Shown here in pieces: positions 1 to 13,074 of a stretch of 64,000 bases of DNA (the first letter of the stretch is position 1; each line of letters starts with the position of its first letter). The notes beneath the pieces are model-generated. The model searched no databases and was not told the origin of the DNA. It saw only the letters and a list, made by a program, of their open reading frames with translations. Source of the DNA: Hydractinia symbiolongicarpus (taxonomy: Eukaryota > Cnidaria > Hydrozoa > Anthoathecata > Hydractiniidae). Location of the stretch: contig NC_079879.1 of assembly GCF_029227915.1 (NCBI RefSeq), forward strand, positions 4,032,001 to 4,096,000, in the 5' to 3' direction. The position numbers and the translations under genes are program-made.

Positions 1-2459
1 TGAAAACGTTTTTAAAATGTTTTTTACTTTTCCTCGTTCTTCATCCAATGCAGGGCAAGATTTAAGAAAAGGATATCAATTTTTTGCAAAGTCTATTGCC
101 ATAAATCACCACTTGGCATCTAAGATGGGTTTTGTGTAGAACTGTTTACACGATGTTAATAAAAATGGCTCTGGAATATACGAATGATCTTACATTACAT
201 GAATAAAACAGAATAAAAGTTCAGAGACAAGCGATCAACAAATGATCCCTGTTTTGTTTGTGCGGTTTGCTAATACAGGCCACATAAAACCGATTTGCCG
301 ACAATTTTATGCTTGTCAACAGTCCGAAATCAACCCTATTCGATCGATCGTTAACTGGCAACTTATGATAAACACTAAAGATTCCTAAATTATATACTTT
401 ATGGGTAGCAATGAATACTCTCCGATACTATATATTTATTGGGGGTGAAGAGTCATTTTATAATTAGATTAGCCCTGTAAATATACTTTATTTACCTACT
501 ATCTTGCTATCTAACATACTTAATAAAGTTTCTTCATTAAAAGCGATCTCTTAGCAGTTTTTTAGCAAATGCTGGGATTCTAGGAAGAAATTATATCAAT
601 AATCAAAATGCCAGATCAACGTTATCTGTAGTTTAAAAGTTAACGTAACTGTACACTGTCAAAAATATTGAAAAATACTATTGCAAAAATTGACCTATTG
701 CAATATTTTTAGGCCACGATGGCTATGGTCTCGACACATTCTAGTCAATAAGTATAAAGCGAATAACTACCCTGCATACATAATACACCTTCGTAATTCC
801 GCGGTAAAAATACCACATAACTATATTTATGGCGTTTAACAGCTTTCGGTAACACGCAAAGAATCGAATTTGTGCCAAGTTTTTAGTGAGAGCGTTTTTC
901 TATTTTTAAATTCAGTTGGGGTTTTAAAATTAACACTACTATTCCAGCCTAGAAACGAGACAACCCCTCTCCCCCTCCAAAAAAAAAGAAAAGAAAAAAA
1001 AAAGAAAGTTGCTTAGACTTTTATAATTTTTGCGAGGTAATAACTTTGTCGTTTATTTTATTACATTGAGATCCGTGCAATGGCAATTATAGGTTTCAAA
1101 ACGAAACCTCTATTGTTACTAAGTCGCTGCTACGCTACAATCGTGATCCACCTTTCGTTTCTCTGTTAAAATAATACGAAACAAACTAAATCCAGGGGAA
1201 GATTTAGAGTTCGGTCACTGGCACTTGCCTAAGTATTATTTGCCAATGCGAAAATTCTGGACCCTCTTAAATCAGAAATTTTGTGACGTAAAGAAAAATC
1301 TCACCGAAGTCGTTAAAATTTAAGGAAGCAGAAAGAGTGGAATTAGGGGATGGTGCATTGGAATAATACACTCTTCCTTCTGTTATTGCTTCGAGGGTGT
1401 AACCGGTTTTTTTGATAAGTTAGGCTAACTTCTTCAAGCTGTAATTCAGAAGTGTTTCTGATTCAACATTTCAACAGAAAGTCGGGTGACGAAACGAAGA
1501 AAATAACTGTGTCATTTGTGATTGTAGAAAAAAACAGTCGTGGCATTGATTACTTAATAAAAAATTACATAATGTGCAAATTTCATCAAAGTGGTCTAAA
1601 AATACTCCTAAGTAGTAAATTTTAAGTCAATATCTTACCATTTACCAGAGTTATTTCACTTTTTACTTCTGCGAAATAGACCTGAGAAAGATCATTTATG
1701 GCTAAATCCTTGATATTTTCCTTTTTTTTTAATGTTAGCTGTTAAATCTTATATATTAATTCCCTTGCGTGAGTAAAACTGTGAGTCCACGACACGGAAA
1801 TCACGGGTCACTTTCTTATGACGTGGCTGTACGCTAAAATTTAACTAAAAAGATTAGGGATGTACTTCATAGAAATCGCACATAAGCTGTAAATATATAA
1901 CCCGCTGCTAATAACGATATAAATATATATACCCTTATGCCAAAAAACTCTATGTTAGCATACATATATAGGTATCGCTACATATGAAACGGTATTAGAT
2001 ATTCACAAAGCATACGGACTGTTAAATGAAGTTCCCAGCATAAAACGGAAGTTGTGTTTACGAAAAAGATGGCTGTTCTTTTTGAGTATTCTCTACTCTT
2101 TCATTCAAAATAAATCTTTAAAAAAACATTTGAAGAAGAGCATGGTTTTATAAATTAATCATAGCAAGGTTCTGTAAGGTTTTTTCATGTTTTATTTTCA
2201 GTTTTGATTATATTATTGTTGCCAGACATGTTTTATAGCTAGCATCATAAAAAGCCAACCACCACCAACAACTAGCTAGCTAGCTAGGAATATATATATA
2301 TATATATAGCCATGTTCTTTATACCTAGCTAAGTCTCCAGTTTATATTTAAGTGACTAGCTATTAGCTGCTGTAGCTAGCTAATGCTAGCTTTAAACTAA
2401 AGATTCCCAGTATATATATTCCCACAAAACCCATCAAACGTTATTAACCCTGAAGATTT
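1..2459. other. AT-rich non-coding DNA
   Basis: No open frame or exon with convincing coding character was seen on either strand. The stretch has homopolymer A and T runs and, at about 2268-2309, a TAGC-rich stretch running into a (TA)n microsatellite. Short TAGC-type strings recur elsewhere in the window (about 9240, 11155, 19440, 24300) and appear to be a background feature of this genome. Confidence 0.5.
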
Positions 2460-4200
2460 TAAAAAATTTTCCTGGTTTTTTTTGGTTTGCAAAGTTCTTT
2501 TCCTCCAAATATTCTGAAAATAAAGTTCAGAAATTACTTATTTTTAAAATGTAAATTTAATTTGTTTCAAATTGTGGTTTTGACATTTTCATGTAAGAAT
2601 TTGTGGGCAAAAACCTTAATCAGCATGCTAAAAAAGAACTGACTTTTCTTAATTTAGAATTACTAAACACAACCATTTTCTTACATTTAGTGTAAACTTT
2701 TGTGCGTATGGCTTATATTTAATACACCAAAAGAGCTACTTTGTTGATTTCAATTTTAATCGATTTCAATTTTAATCTATCTATGCATATAAAAAAATGG
2801 AATTTTGCAAATTTCTGTTTTACCACTCAATTTTTACATTTTATAAGTTATTTAGAACAGAATGGTATGAAATAGACCAAAATACCTGATCTTAGTTGTT
2901 TTTAATTTACAGGCTGTGTCTGTGAAAGTTTAAGGGGAACATTTGGTGGAAGACAATGGCATGACATATACTGATAGAACTGATTTTTGTTGTGTTAGAT
3001 GTTATATCTGAACCTTTTTGACATTTTATGTTAATTTTGCGAGGAAGGATCATATATATATACACAGAAGAAGAATTCAATTTTACACCTTGTAAGCTTT
3101 GTTTTTCTATATTTTGTATAAATTCTTACTGGGGAGGACTCGGTGCAATATATCGAAATGACTGATCCTTCTCGATTTAAATTTGATGTGTTCTAAATCG
3201 TATATAGTTTTAAAAATTTTGTGTAAGATTTAATGGGTAAGGGCTAGATGCAATATGTCAAAAAAACTTTTTTGTTGAATCAGAAGCACTCCCTACAACC
3301 ATTCTTTTTTTTACAGTTTGTGAAGATTTTGTGAGGAAAGAGTGTATGCAATATTATCGAAATAACTGATTTTTGCTGCAAACTGTCTTTCTTAGGCATT
3401 TTGGATTAAAATATTGTTTTAGAGGGCATATGCAGTAGATATATGTGCCGAAATAATTGAATTTTGCAAACTTTGATTTTGTCAGTACCTCTCATTTTTT
3501 ACATTTTGATTAAACTTTTGTGGGAGACCGTCGGTATGCGAAGGACCAAAATAAGAGATTTTAGTATTATTTAGAATTTGTATTTTGTGTTGCAAAATTG
3601 GTGCAAAAATTGACATAAAATGAACTTATATACAGATTGATTGCTGTTGTTTAACATGACTCATTATGACTTATATATATATTTTATGAAAATTTGTGAC
3701 AGAATACTATGTGAGATTTGAAATTTTGTTTACAGTATTGATGGTAAAACAGCATGCAAATTGCTAAAAGGACTTTATTAATTTTAGATTTAAACACCGT
3801 TTTTTGTTGGCATTTTGTCTAAAGTTTGGTGAGGAAGGACCATATGCATTATATCAAAAAACGTTTTATTGCAATATAATTTAACCTTGCAATCCCTTTG
3901 TAACACCTTAGATAAAAATTTCTACTTAGGCAAAATTTATTGTCTATTTTTCGCATTTTGTGTCAACCTTTGGCAGGGTTTGCAATAAACTAACTGATTT
4001 TAACATATACAATGAGAGAGATTTGTGTTTGACATTGATCAGCTTTTTTGTATATATGTGGCGTTTTGAGTGGTTTAAATTTTATGGGTAAGATGTATGT
4101 TGAAATGCTTTTAAAAACTTTTTTCCGAATAATTTTCGCATTTGTCAGATGGTCAGAGCAAGTAATTTTAGTAGATTTAGATTTTAAATGTCACATATAT
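2460..4200. repeat. degenerate satellite-like repeat, period about 90-100 bp
   Basis: A block of roughly 95 bp recurs many times with heavy divergence. Each copy has a TTTTGTG-AGGAAGGA-like core, then CATATGCA-ATATATC, then GAAATAACTGATTTT or a relative, then a T-rich spacer with ACATTTT. Clear cores sit near 3040, 3135, 3230, 3330, 3430, 3520 and 3830. Similar units occur near 11740-11930 and, on the opposite strand, at 63040-64000, so this is a dispersed family that forms tandem arrays. No protein is encoded. Confidence 0.55.
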
Positions 4201-4994
4201 ACTGCAGTGGTTGAAAATCTTTAATTTTTTTGGTCATTTATATAATAATGCAGATGTAAGATGCGCACTGCTGTATTGTTTGTTTTTTGATGGACATATA
4301 TCTGCTACATAAATTAAATGGAATACAATGGATTCTTCCACGGGAAACAGCTAGTGAGATATTAAAAGTCTTCAAACACAAAACAATAGCATTCAAAGTA
4401 GGAATAGCAATTATACTGAAAATTCAAGTACACATGATAAAATCCCAGTAAGGGTTAAACTTGTACTGACTTGCTTTCTTTTAGCTCTGAGAGTATTTAG
4501 CTTTCATATAACTTGTGCTTTAAATGTCATTTTGATGTGTCTTTTTGGTACCTCCTTTAAATTGACGCTTTATACAGGTATTTTAAGCACCAGTTTAAAG
4601 ATTGTGCCGAAATGTTATTATTACTTTTCTCTTTTTAGATCCGCTGAGATTAACGTAACCAGCCCTTTTTAAACAAGTGCAAGAGAGGTAGTTGGAAACC
4701 GTACATGCTGAAACATTCAAATGGTATCATTTATTATTGAGAAATTATTGACATGGTGAACTACTTCGTTTTTTATATTGATTGCTTTTAAACATTAATA
4801 TATTCTCACAACATTTTCATCAAATTTGCGTAAAATATTTAGCATTGAGGAATTTACAAAATTTTGTGGATTGTTTTTAAAGTTGTTTCATCTTTTTTTT
4901 AGAATGCTATATAAATATAAAAATAAATGTAATTTTTACTTATTAATTACCTTGTAAGTATAGAATTACTATAGTAACTCGTCATAGAATAAAT

Positions 4995-5098
4995 GTGGTA
5001 AAAAGTAAAATATAAAAAAACAAGTTTAAAATAGCATAAGCTTTTCTGTAAAAACCATCCTCAGTGCATACATAGATGTAATAAGTTTTAATGTGAAC
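4995..5098 (+). repeat. left inverted terminal repeat of Penelope-like element 1
   Basis: About 104 bp that match, in reverse complement and with few differences, the segment at 6606-6707. The two copies flank the reverse transcriptase/GIY-YIG coding region. Confidence 0.8.
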
Positions 5099-6455
5099 CT
5101 ATTTTTTTATTTTTTTAAAAAAAATCACACTAACACCGACATATTTACTAAAAACTGTTATGATAATAATTACAGTACCATCAAACGTTTAGTGAAAGAT
5201 GACAAAATTGTAGTAGTCCAAGGTGATAAAGACTCTTACGACGTAATAATGAAAAAATCTGATTATGTCAATAAATAAAAAAAGATGGTTGACAAAGGCA
5301 TTAGAGATGATGTATATGCTGAGACAGAGGACTTCACGTTGCATGATTTAAAACGTTTTCAATACTTTCTTTACCGAAACTTCGAAAATTATGAGCATTA
5401 CAAAAAGATGAAGCCTAGCTTACATCAGCCAGCACAGCTGTACGGTACAGCAAAAACACATAAATTGTAAGTGAAATATCAGTGGGAAGTTTAAAGCTCT
5501 GACCAATTATAGCACAGACAGGTACGTTAACGTATACTACTGCCCAAGTGATTGGTGATTATATACAACATCTATGTGATGAAAGCAACTACAACATAAA
5601 AAACACCCAGGACTTTTCTAAAATGATTCAAGAACAGCCTCCTCTCGTTCAAAACGAAGAATACATATCATATGACGTAGAGTCTCTTTTTACAAACGTT
5701 CCTATTGCTGAAACCATTGAGTATATTTTGGACGAATTTTACGTTCACAAAACACTGGCCATCATTTGTAGCAGACTAAAATCAAGATGCTCTTGTTGAA
5801 ACTGACAACGGAGAGCACGTTCATTTTTGTACAATAGGAGGCCCTCTCTCTGTCACTTTCTTCAACATCTTCCTAACAAAATTGGAGAAGGAATGTGTTG
5901 AACCATCTAAACCACAGTAGATGACGTCATAAAGAGGCGAATAAAGAATCGGCAAGATGAATTACTTGATAAACTGAATGTTTATCATCCAAAGATATCG
6001 TTCACTATTGAAGTTAACCCTGAAAGGTTTTTGAACACCAAATTAGTAAACGAAAATGGTATTTATCATACACAAGTGTACAGAAAACCATCCAAATATG
6101 GAAATGAAGAAGTTTCCAAATCATTCATTTTAAAGTTTCACAAGTTTACAAACAAATACAAAAAAGATACGCTGTTTTCACTAAAAGATCGAAATCCATA
6201 CCATTCTTGGCGAAACAAGACGAAATACTGAGGTTCGCCGGAATGAGCATAATAATCCAACCAAGAATTCCGAACCAGCTAACCATATTTTGATAATAAT
6301 AATAATTTTGATAAAAGAAAATTTTGATAAAAGCACGTCTGAGAACGAGGTTGAGGAAAAAGTTAGAAGCTTGTTTTATCGCGTTGAAACGTCCAAAATT
6401 AAATGAACAACTTGAATCTAAAAAACTTCTGCTTTTTAGAAATGAAGTGACGTGA
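5093..6455 (+). pseudogene. Penelope-like retroelement 1: reverse transcriptase plus GIY-YIG endonuclease, decayed
   Basis: A broken polyprotein on the plus strand. In order there are an LYGTAKTHK motif (about 5440-5465), YDVESLFTNVP typical of Penelope-like RT motif A (about 5670-5710), IGGPLSVTFFNIFL (about 5836-5880), a VDD catalytic core in motif C (about 5925) and VNPERFLNTKL (about 6013-6050). After the RT are remnants of a GIY-YIG-type endonuclease (RRNEHNNPTKNSEP near 6240-6275; LKRPKLNEQLESKKLL near 6385-6430), ending at a TGA at 6453-6455. Several stops and frameshifts separate the pieces, so it is not expected to make an active enzyme. RT plus GIY-YIG in this order is diagnostic of endonuclease-bearing Penelope-like elements. 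The flanking inverted repeats at 4995-5098 and 6606-6707 delimit an element of about 1.7 kb, shorter than an intact one. Confidence 0.8.
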
Positions 6456-6605
6456 CAGAAATGCTTATGTCTACGTATGCGCGATAACAAAATGTGATTA
6501 CGATGTATGTAGTAAATGATAATTGCCTTCTCGAGGGTAGTTAAATTTTATTGTATATATGTAAATTACTTTTTTTAAAAGAAACTCATACTTAAGTAAA
6601 AATAC

Positions 6606-6707
6606 GTTCACAAAAAACCTTATTACATCTATGTATGCACTGAGGATGGTTTTTACCGAAAAGCTTATGCTATTTTAAACTTGTTTTCATATTTTACTTT
6701 TTACCAC
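6606..6707 (-). repeat. right inverted terminal repeat of Penelope-like element 1
   Basis: Reverse complement of 4995-5098. Read on the plus strand, it contains CTGAGGA (6640-6646), a short GGT/ACC hairpin, then GAAA (6658-6661), which resembles the conserved core of a hammerhead ribozyme. Confidence 0.75.
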
Positions 6708-6719
6708 CTTGTAAGTAAT

Positions 6720-9700
6720 TTAGCTATTGTTTAAAAATACAAGTTTTTTACAGTAGTAATTGTAAGATTAGTTTGAATTTGTTGATGTTTAAATTCCCCA
6801 TATTCTTGAGTTTCAAGGTCTTCTTCAAATAATGAACTGAATTTTATTTTACATAGCTGCCTGTTTTTGATTTTTTTTCAATTGTTGTTAAAATTAGTGA
6901 GCATTAGCAATTTGATCAATTTGACTGTGAGCTTTAGTTTGTCCATGACGACTTCTAAGATTCCTAGTTGTTATTTTAATCCTCAATTTTTTTAAAAAAA
7001 CATAAGAAAAAAAAGGTTGCTTGCTTATTAATGTAAGCCTCGATTTCAAAAAGTAGTACTTTGATTTTAATTCTGGATTTTAGAGGTTTTAATCTAATTT
7101 GACAAAAACATCTATTGTTTTACAGAATCGTGGTAACTGAATAAGGAATTTTTAGTGCATGAATAGGTAAATAGGTTTGGCTTCTCTTAAAATTTCGCCT
7201 AAAGAGAAGAAACATCCGGTTTCCACCCTTGCAAGGAGATTTCCTCAAATTAAATCTAACATTTTTGTCATTTTATTTAAACTTCCAAACGTTCAATTAT
7301 TAGTATAATTTAAATGATATAAAGAAAATCATCGACTTTTCTTTTTCTATTTTGTTTTCATGGCATTATTTAAAATGATATTTTAAAGTGAAAACAATTA
7401 AGATTTTTTATGTACATAACGTGTTTATCCTAAATTCCTCCATTAATTAGAAGAATAAAACGATTAATTTGGAATTACTATGGAATTCTTTTCTAACAGT
7501 TTTTCGTTCCTTTTTAGGACTACATACATGTATAACTTAAATTTCTTCCAACACTCTTTCCTAAGTAAAAAGTTGTTGAACTGAATAAAAGCCTCACTAA
7601 TTCAAAAATGTTAAGAAACAAGGTTCTTATGAATAAAGATTTTTGTGCGTAGTGAAATAGTAAATATTTACACTGGCAAATCTGACGGTTAAGCTGAGCT
7701 GGGCTATCCCAACGTGTGTTAACTGACCTTCTTACAAACTACCTTGAGTTGTACCATGTCATTCCAATAATTTTTACAAAAGAAAGGAATCTTACGAAGT
7801 CTGTGGACTTTCTGATATACGAAATGTGTCCGTGATTGCAAACTCCCTACCACTATATTTTTTATGGGAGAGCGTGGTGGTGGGGGCGAAAAACTGGTTA
7901 TTTTGACTTGCTAAGTGTCTCTTAACATTAGTTTTTTGATAAAGTGTGTTTCTTTTGTGACAACAACGTTGCTTCTATGCCATGCCAAAAAGCATGTTCG
8001 ATGCGTGCAGCCTTTTCAAAAGGAAATCTTTCTTGCATGAAGTTAAATCATATGTAAACAAAGCTTTACGAAAGGGAAAAACACGCAAGCAATCTTCCTT
8101 GCATAAAAAACTTTTACCTGTGAATAAAGCTTATACTTCTTTGCTTCTTAACGAAGGCTTCGATATTGATATTGATTTGAGATTAAAATTTCTGAACGAC
8201 TTTATTTAATAGCCAATAACTGTTACTAAAAGGATTTTATTTTCACATTAAAATTATGCACAAGCAAAATAATTTTAAGATTACATATGTATCACGTGAG
8301 TGAATGTTATGCCAACGGAGGTATTTTGGAGGTATTCGGCATTTTGGTTTTGCTCAAATTTTTAATCGGTTTTGCATTTTTCATATAGTTGAAAAATGGC
8401 GATGTTACAATTAGTTGAAGCATTCATGTTTGATAATAATTTATCAAGTGTTTGAAAAGTAACAACATGTTCTATGGTCTGTAATTTTACAATCTCATAT
8501 ACAAAGATAACTTCTCCTTATGTTCGTTTAAGGAGGAATATTTCATATTCATAATATGAGATTAAACAAACAATATTGAGGAGCAGCGTCACTGGGTACC
8601 AGTTCTTTTTCCGCGTTTCTCGCTAAACGACTATGACCAATTCTTTCAGGATAGAATCCCGACAATTTCATTTGCAAAATGTTAAGAAAGTACTTAGGTT
8701 TTCCACTGAGTTCCGCCGAACTTAGATGGTTAAACGGTTTTCACGGGTGCGCCTTTAAATATTTTTTATCCGCGTAATTTTAAAGAAAATACTTGGAGAA
8801 GAAGCTCGAAGGTCAAGCAGACGCATTTGTTGTTGTCGGATAAAGCAAACGTGTTTTATTCCAAGAAATACTGAACGGAATATGAATCCTGTATGGATGT
8901 GCGGTAAGAGTTTATTCTTTACTTTAGTAATAACCTTTAATTCAATGACGATGGCTAGCCAAGGTTTAAGGAGAAAATGTTACTGTTAGTTTTCGGTGTT
9001 GATAGAGTTTCTCTTTAAATATGCTTGGTGTATTATACCACGTTTTTTACGTAAAAATGGAGGTGTCTGAAACCTCGTGACTTTTAAAAAACTTAAAAAT
9101 GATCATAAAAAAGCGAGTTGTAAAGCGTTATCTGATTTAAAAGTTATATCAAAACAGCTTTAGCATCTACTACCTTGTTTCTATTTAGGTTTCAGGAACT
9201 GCTCTAAACATGTAAATTGATTGGATTGTAATTTGGCAGGCTAGCTAGCTAGTTATATACCCTCGATGAGGCTAACAACATAGAATTTAAATCACTATTG
9301 TTAGCCATATGAAGGATTTCTCTCAAACTATCAGTTTTGACTTGAGAATATTTAGACCACATTCAAGTTATGTAGGCTCTGAACTCTACTGTTTTTATAT
9401 CAGACAACTAAAATATGCACTGTGAATTAATTACTAAACACGGCGAACTATTATATTTAAGTAAAAACTCTAGGATATTTTAAACGGCTTGGTTATTTTG
9501 TCAAGAATTTTTCATGGAGTTTGTGCCACAATTCGACACTGCATCAAATGAAAACAAAGCCATTCACAAAAACAGTAAAAAAACAGCGCAATCAAGAGAT
9601 TTATAGAAAAATAAAAATGACTACCTTGCCTAAACACACCAAGAAGTTGTTGCAAGTGTTTAAACCTTTTAAACGAAGATATGTGAAAAAAGAGTTTTAG

Positions 9701-10570
9701 AATAAGGTGGTGGAATTCTAATAATACCACTGGTCCCATTAGCAGTCAAATTTGAATATAGGAATACTCTAGAAATAGAACATCGTTATGAACCAAACTT
9801 TTATTTTATTTAAATAATCTCACTTTTTTAGTGTCTGTCTAGAAGACTCTTCTCTGTTTGTTTAATGCATCAATTTCCTTTTGATATTTTTTTGTATCCT
9901 AAAATCCACTGGAAAAAATGGAGAAAATAATTAAGCACTATTAATATTAATTATAACAGTCTCCCCTCAATCAATTTGTTTTGAAAAATTATAAAAATAC
10001 GGAGGCACAACAGCAAAATTCATTTAAAACTTTTGAACTACTCTCTGTCGTTATCATAATGATCCAATTAACCTGTCATTCGGAGATGACATGATGCATT
10101 GTAAAAACAATGTGTACCCACTCTGGTCAATTTGCATATGTTGCGGCTGATAAATGCCTATCTGTTTTATCAAGTACTTAAAAGACAGTGGAAATTGGTG
10201 GTTTGCTGATTACATCCAGTTAATTTCGCAAATAATTCAACAAATATAAAGGTTGGCAATTCTGCGTAGATCATTCCACCTTTATTGTTTTTAAGACTTG
10301 CTTTTTTATTATTATTGCAAATTTTTTTATATTACTGTATCTCTTCACGTTTAACGTCTCCGTTGTTGGTGTTATATATACATGTAAAAGTTAAAAACAA
10401 GTTACGAAAAATTCCAGCTAAAAAATTATGTACAATAATTGCGTTGATATGACTACTGTACATCATTTATGTGCTTCCTTTTATGTTCTTTCATAAATTT
10501 CTTTGTAACTCAATTTCCGTGCGTTTTACGAAAGGAAATTGTTCTTGGAAAAAGCTTACTCACAGACTCT
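6720..10570. other. non-coding AT-rich stretch with one unrecognised ORF
   Basis: No recognisable gene. The only frame with a somewhat protein-like composition is 7982-8209 (75 codons, Lys/Leu-rich, no recognised domain). An overlapping frame there is also open and cysteine-containing, so coding status is unclear. A TAGC-repeat lies near 9240. Confidence 0.4.
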
Positions 10571-10574
10571 GTTT

Positions 10575-10900
10575 AAAAAAAACACAGCAGGGCTGAGCGG
10601 TTAGTCCACGTAAACATTGTTGCACATCCCTACAGGTGTGATTACCAAGAAAGTTTGAAAATGAATTGTCACATTGAGTTAACCCCTTAGTACAGGTAAA
10701 CCACATTGTAAATGCGCATAGGCGTAACAGCCTTTACCAAAAACAACAGTCTGTTGTTAACACTGGGCTCACCGCTTAGTATAGTTAAACAGAGTTGAAC
10801 AGGCGTATAGGCGTTATACCCCCTTCCAAAAAACTTCATTGCAACTTCGGTTTTAATGAAACCCCAGGGAACAGTCCCTGTCATTTCCGGTTCAGCTAAA
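10575..10900. repeat. dispersed repeat family B, copy 1
   Basis: Closely resembles, in inverted orientation, the block at about 21830-22110, and more weakly 56440-56890. The shared landmarks are a TTTAACTATACTAAGCGGT-like string, CAGTGTTAACAACAG, and AAAGGCTGTTACGCCTATGCG. The open frame at 10687-10884 (minus) lies wholly inside the repeat and is not regarded as a gene. Confidence 0.6.
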
Positions 10901-11315
10901 AAAATCTGTCAGTCCTTTTATTTGCACAAAAAGTTCTCAGGAAAAAATAATAAAAGATGTAGCTACCTAGCTAACTGCATTTAGTATAACACTTTTTGTT
11001 TAAGAATATTGTTGTAGCCAAACTGCATTTTTATACTCTCACTTTCTAGCCAAATGTAGGATCTAGTTAAATGGCAACATTCTCAACACAAAATTAAATG
11101 GTGGGTAGGATAAAAAGCTGTTATACCATAAAGAATAGTAATAAATTAGGCTGTAGCTAGCTAGCCTCCAAAATCTTCGTTCCTAGCCAAAAATCCATTA
11201 ACTGATGCGTTCAAGATCTGTACGTGACTAAAAACGTGATAATATATTTATCTTAACATTTTAGAACATACAAAAAATAATATTACAAAGACAAAAGGGT
11301 TTTTATAAAATAAGA

Positions 11316-11693
11316 GTGGATATCACCATGAACACTTTCAAGGAAACAGAGTTTAATTTGGAATTACAATTATTGAAGTGTTTCAGCCAATACTTCAACC
11401 ATTTTATGTACATTTTCCCAGCTTTACCGGTAGGAACATTGAAAATATTTCTTCGAAAAGCACAATTTCATTATAGATGTTCTTTATCGTTTTTATAAAT
11501 TCTGCGTGATGTATATTTCCCCAAAAATCGTCATCGGAATCAAGTATGTTTTTTGGAATGATGTCGATGGGTAAGCGCGCTTGGTTTCTGGATTTCTGGC
11601 CAACGGGTAATCTGCGATGTCAGAGTCTTTGACCTTGACGCCCAGAGTAACAGAAACACAGAAATCAAACGTTGCTATTAAAGGAATAAGCAA
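11316..11693 (-). pseudogene. LINE-type retrotransposon fragment, frameshifted
   Basis: Three overlapping minus-strand frames read as one interrupted protein: a segment with KDSDIADYPLARNPETKRAYP, then by a frameshift IIPKNILDSDDDFWGNIHHA with EFIKTIKNIYNEIV, then by a second shift FRRNIFNVPTGKAGKMYIKW. The order (acidic DDDFWG, HHAEFI, IYNEIVxFRRNxFxxPxGKAGK) resembles a conserved region preceding the RT in some cnidarian LINE-like proteins. This is from recall of the family, not a search. Two frameshifts and no neighbouring RT make it a relic. It could instead be the last exon of an unrecognised gene. Confidence 0.45.
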
Positions 11694-11739
11694 GAATAGA
11701 AAAGGTCATACAACGAAATGGGTTTTTCTACACACGGGG

Positions 11740-12440
11740 ACAATAGCAACATAGAGCATGCTAAATGAACTGATTTTTGTTGATTTGGATGTGCGCCTTA
11801 AAAACCGAACTGTTTTATATTTTGTGAGGACGGACCATTACACTGTGTTTTCCAAAAAGAAAATCTCTGTTGATTCAAATTTACGCCTTATTCTTTTTAA
11901 CATTTACGTTTAAAACGGTTGGTAAAGGTCACTTCAGATCTATACAATGTTAATATTTGAGATGTGTCATTTCTGACTTTATTATTATTGTTAGTGTTGT
12001 ACATGATTCTATACATTATTGTGAGCAGCGTTTCAAGCTCTCAACATTGGAAGCAATATGTCAATATATTTTGGGAAAAAAGTATTTTATTTTTGCGGGT
12101 CCTGGCACACGTAATCAAAATACAAGTCGCGATTCTCTATTCCATTGTACTTCTCCGCACAAGTTCACAAATTTTTAAGGAAAAGTTTTTTTTAAAAAAT
12201 ACTTATATCTTCTTCTGCGTTTGTGAACGCATATGATCCTATATATCTATTTTTTATCAGCGTTTCAAGTAGCACGCATTAAAGGCAGCAGATAAACTAC
12301 ATTTTGCCATATTTTTTTTGTATATTCACTGCTGACACGTTAGCAAAACCTGAAAAACAACCTATAATCTCCTGCCTGAGTCGATTCTTCCACGGGCTTT
12401 ATCGAATAGTCTTTGATAAAAATAACAAGAGCTAAAACAA
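11740..12440. repeat. mixed repeats: satellite units and dispersed family A copy
   Basis: Positions 11740-11930 hold two units of the ~95 bp satellite seen at 2460-4200 (TTTTGTGAGGACGGACCAT, then a GTTGATT-led spacer). Positions 11990-12430 resemble the repeat at 22570-22800: shared strings include ATGATTCTATACATT, CAGCGTTTCAAG, and TTCCACGGGC followed by a TATCGA and AATAAAAAC-like tail. The open frames at 11957-12236 lie within this and are not regarded as genes. Confidence 0.5.
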
Positions 12441-12901
12441 TATACAAGTCTAATCGATATATAGAGTTATAAAGCCAATGTACAAGTGGATAAATAATCC
12501 TAGCTTAGCAAATGTAGGCAGAGCTTATAGATAGCTAGTTATTAATATAATAAAAGCCATTGATAAAATGATGCACCGCAAAGCCCAAACTAGCTACGTA
12601 CGTAGCTATGTACGAAGCGAGGATACCAATTACTTAATTGTTAACTTTATCATAGTACTTTATAACTGGAGCAACAGAATCAGAAGTTATGATTTTGTGT
12701 TTTTTCTACACTTGTGTTAATACAAACTTTGCTGCATAGAAATAATAAAACATTTTATTCATTATGAAACAAAAAGGAATTGCAAAATAAATAATTTTCA
12801 TTATGCATACAGTATATATGAAACATTTACTGTTTAAAAGCAGAAGAATATTTAATTTTCCTTGTCGTTATTTGCTTTCGCAAAATCGCGGATGACGATC
12901 C

Positions 12902-12907
12902 TTTATT
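12902..12907 (-). terminator. polyadenylation signal AATAAA of the six-cysteine peptide gene
   Basis: AATAAA on the minus strand, about 170 bp downstream of the TAG stop at 13077-13075. This is a normal 3' UTR length for a small secreted-peptide gene. It is the first canonical hexamer after the stop. Confidence 0.5.
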
Positions 12908-13074
12908 TCTGTCTATTCAGAGTCATAAGGCCTTTTCAAGTTATATATTCTGATTCTCAATGGACGTGGAATTCTTCTTTACGTCTTTTAGTTACTATGT
13001 ATTCCTTAACAACATAAACATGTATGAGAATGTTCCGATGGATTTTGAAGAGTAAGCTCCTCTGTGCTCATTAA

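Noticed and set aside
6146-6490. 114-codon minus-strand ORF
   Set aside because: Antisense of the GIY-YIG part of Penelope-like element 1.
7952-8070. Possible second cysteine-containing peptide exon in a frame overlapping 7982-8209
   Set aside because: No signal peptide, donor or matching exon could be found nearby, and both frames are open by chance length.
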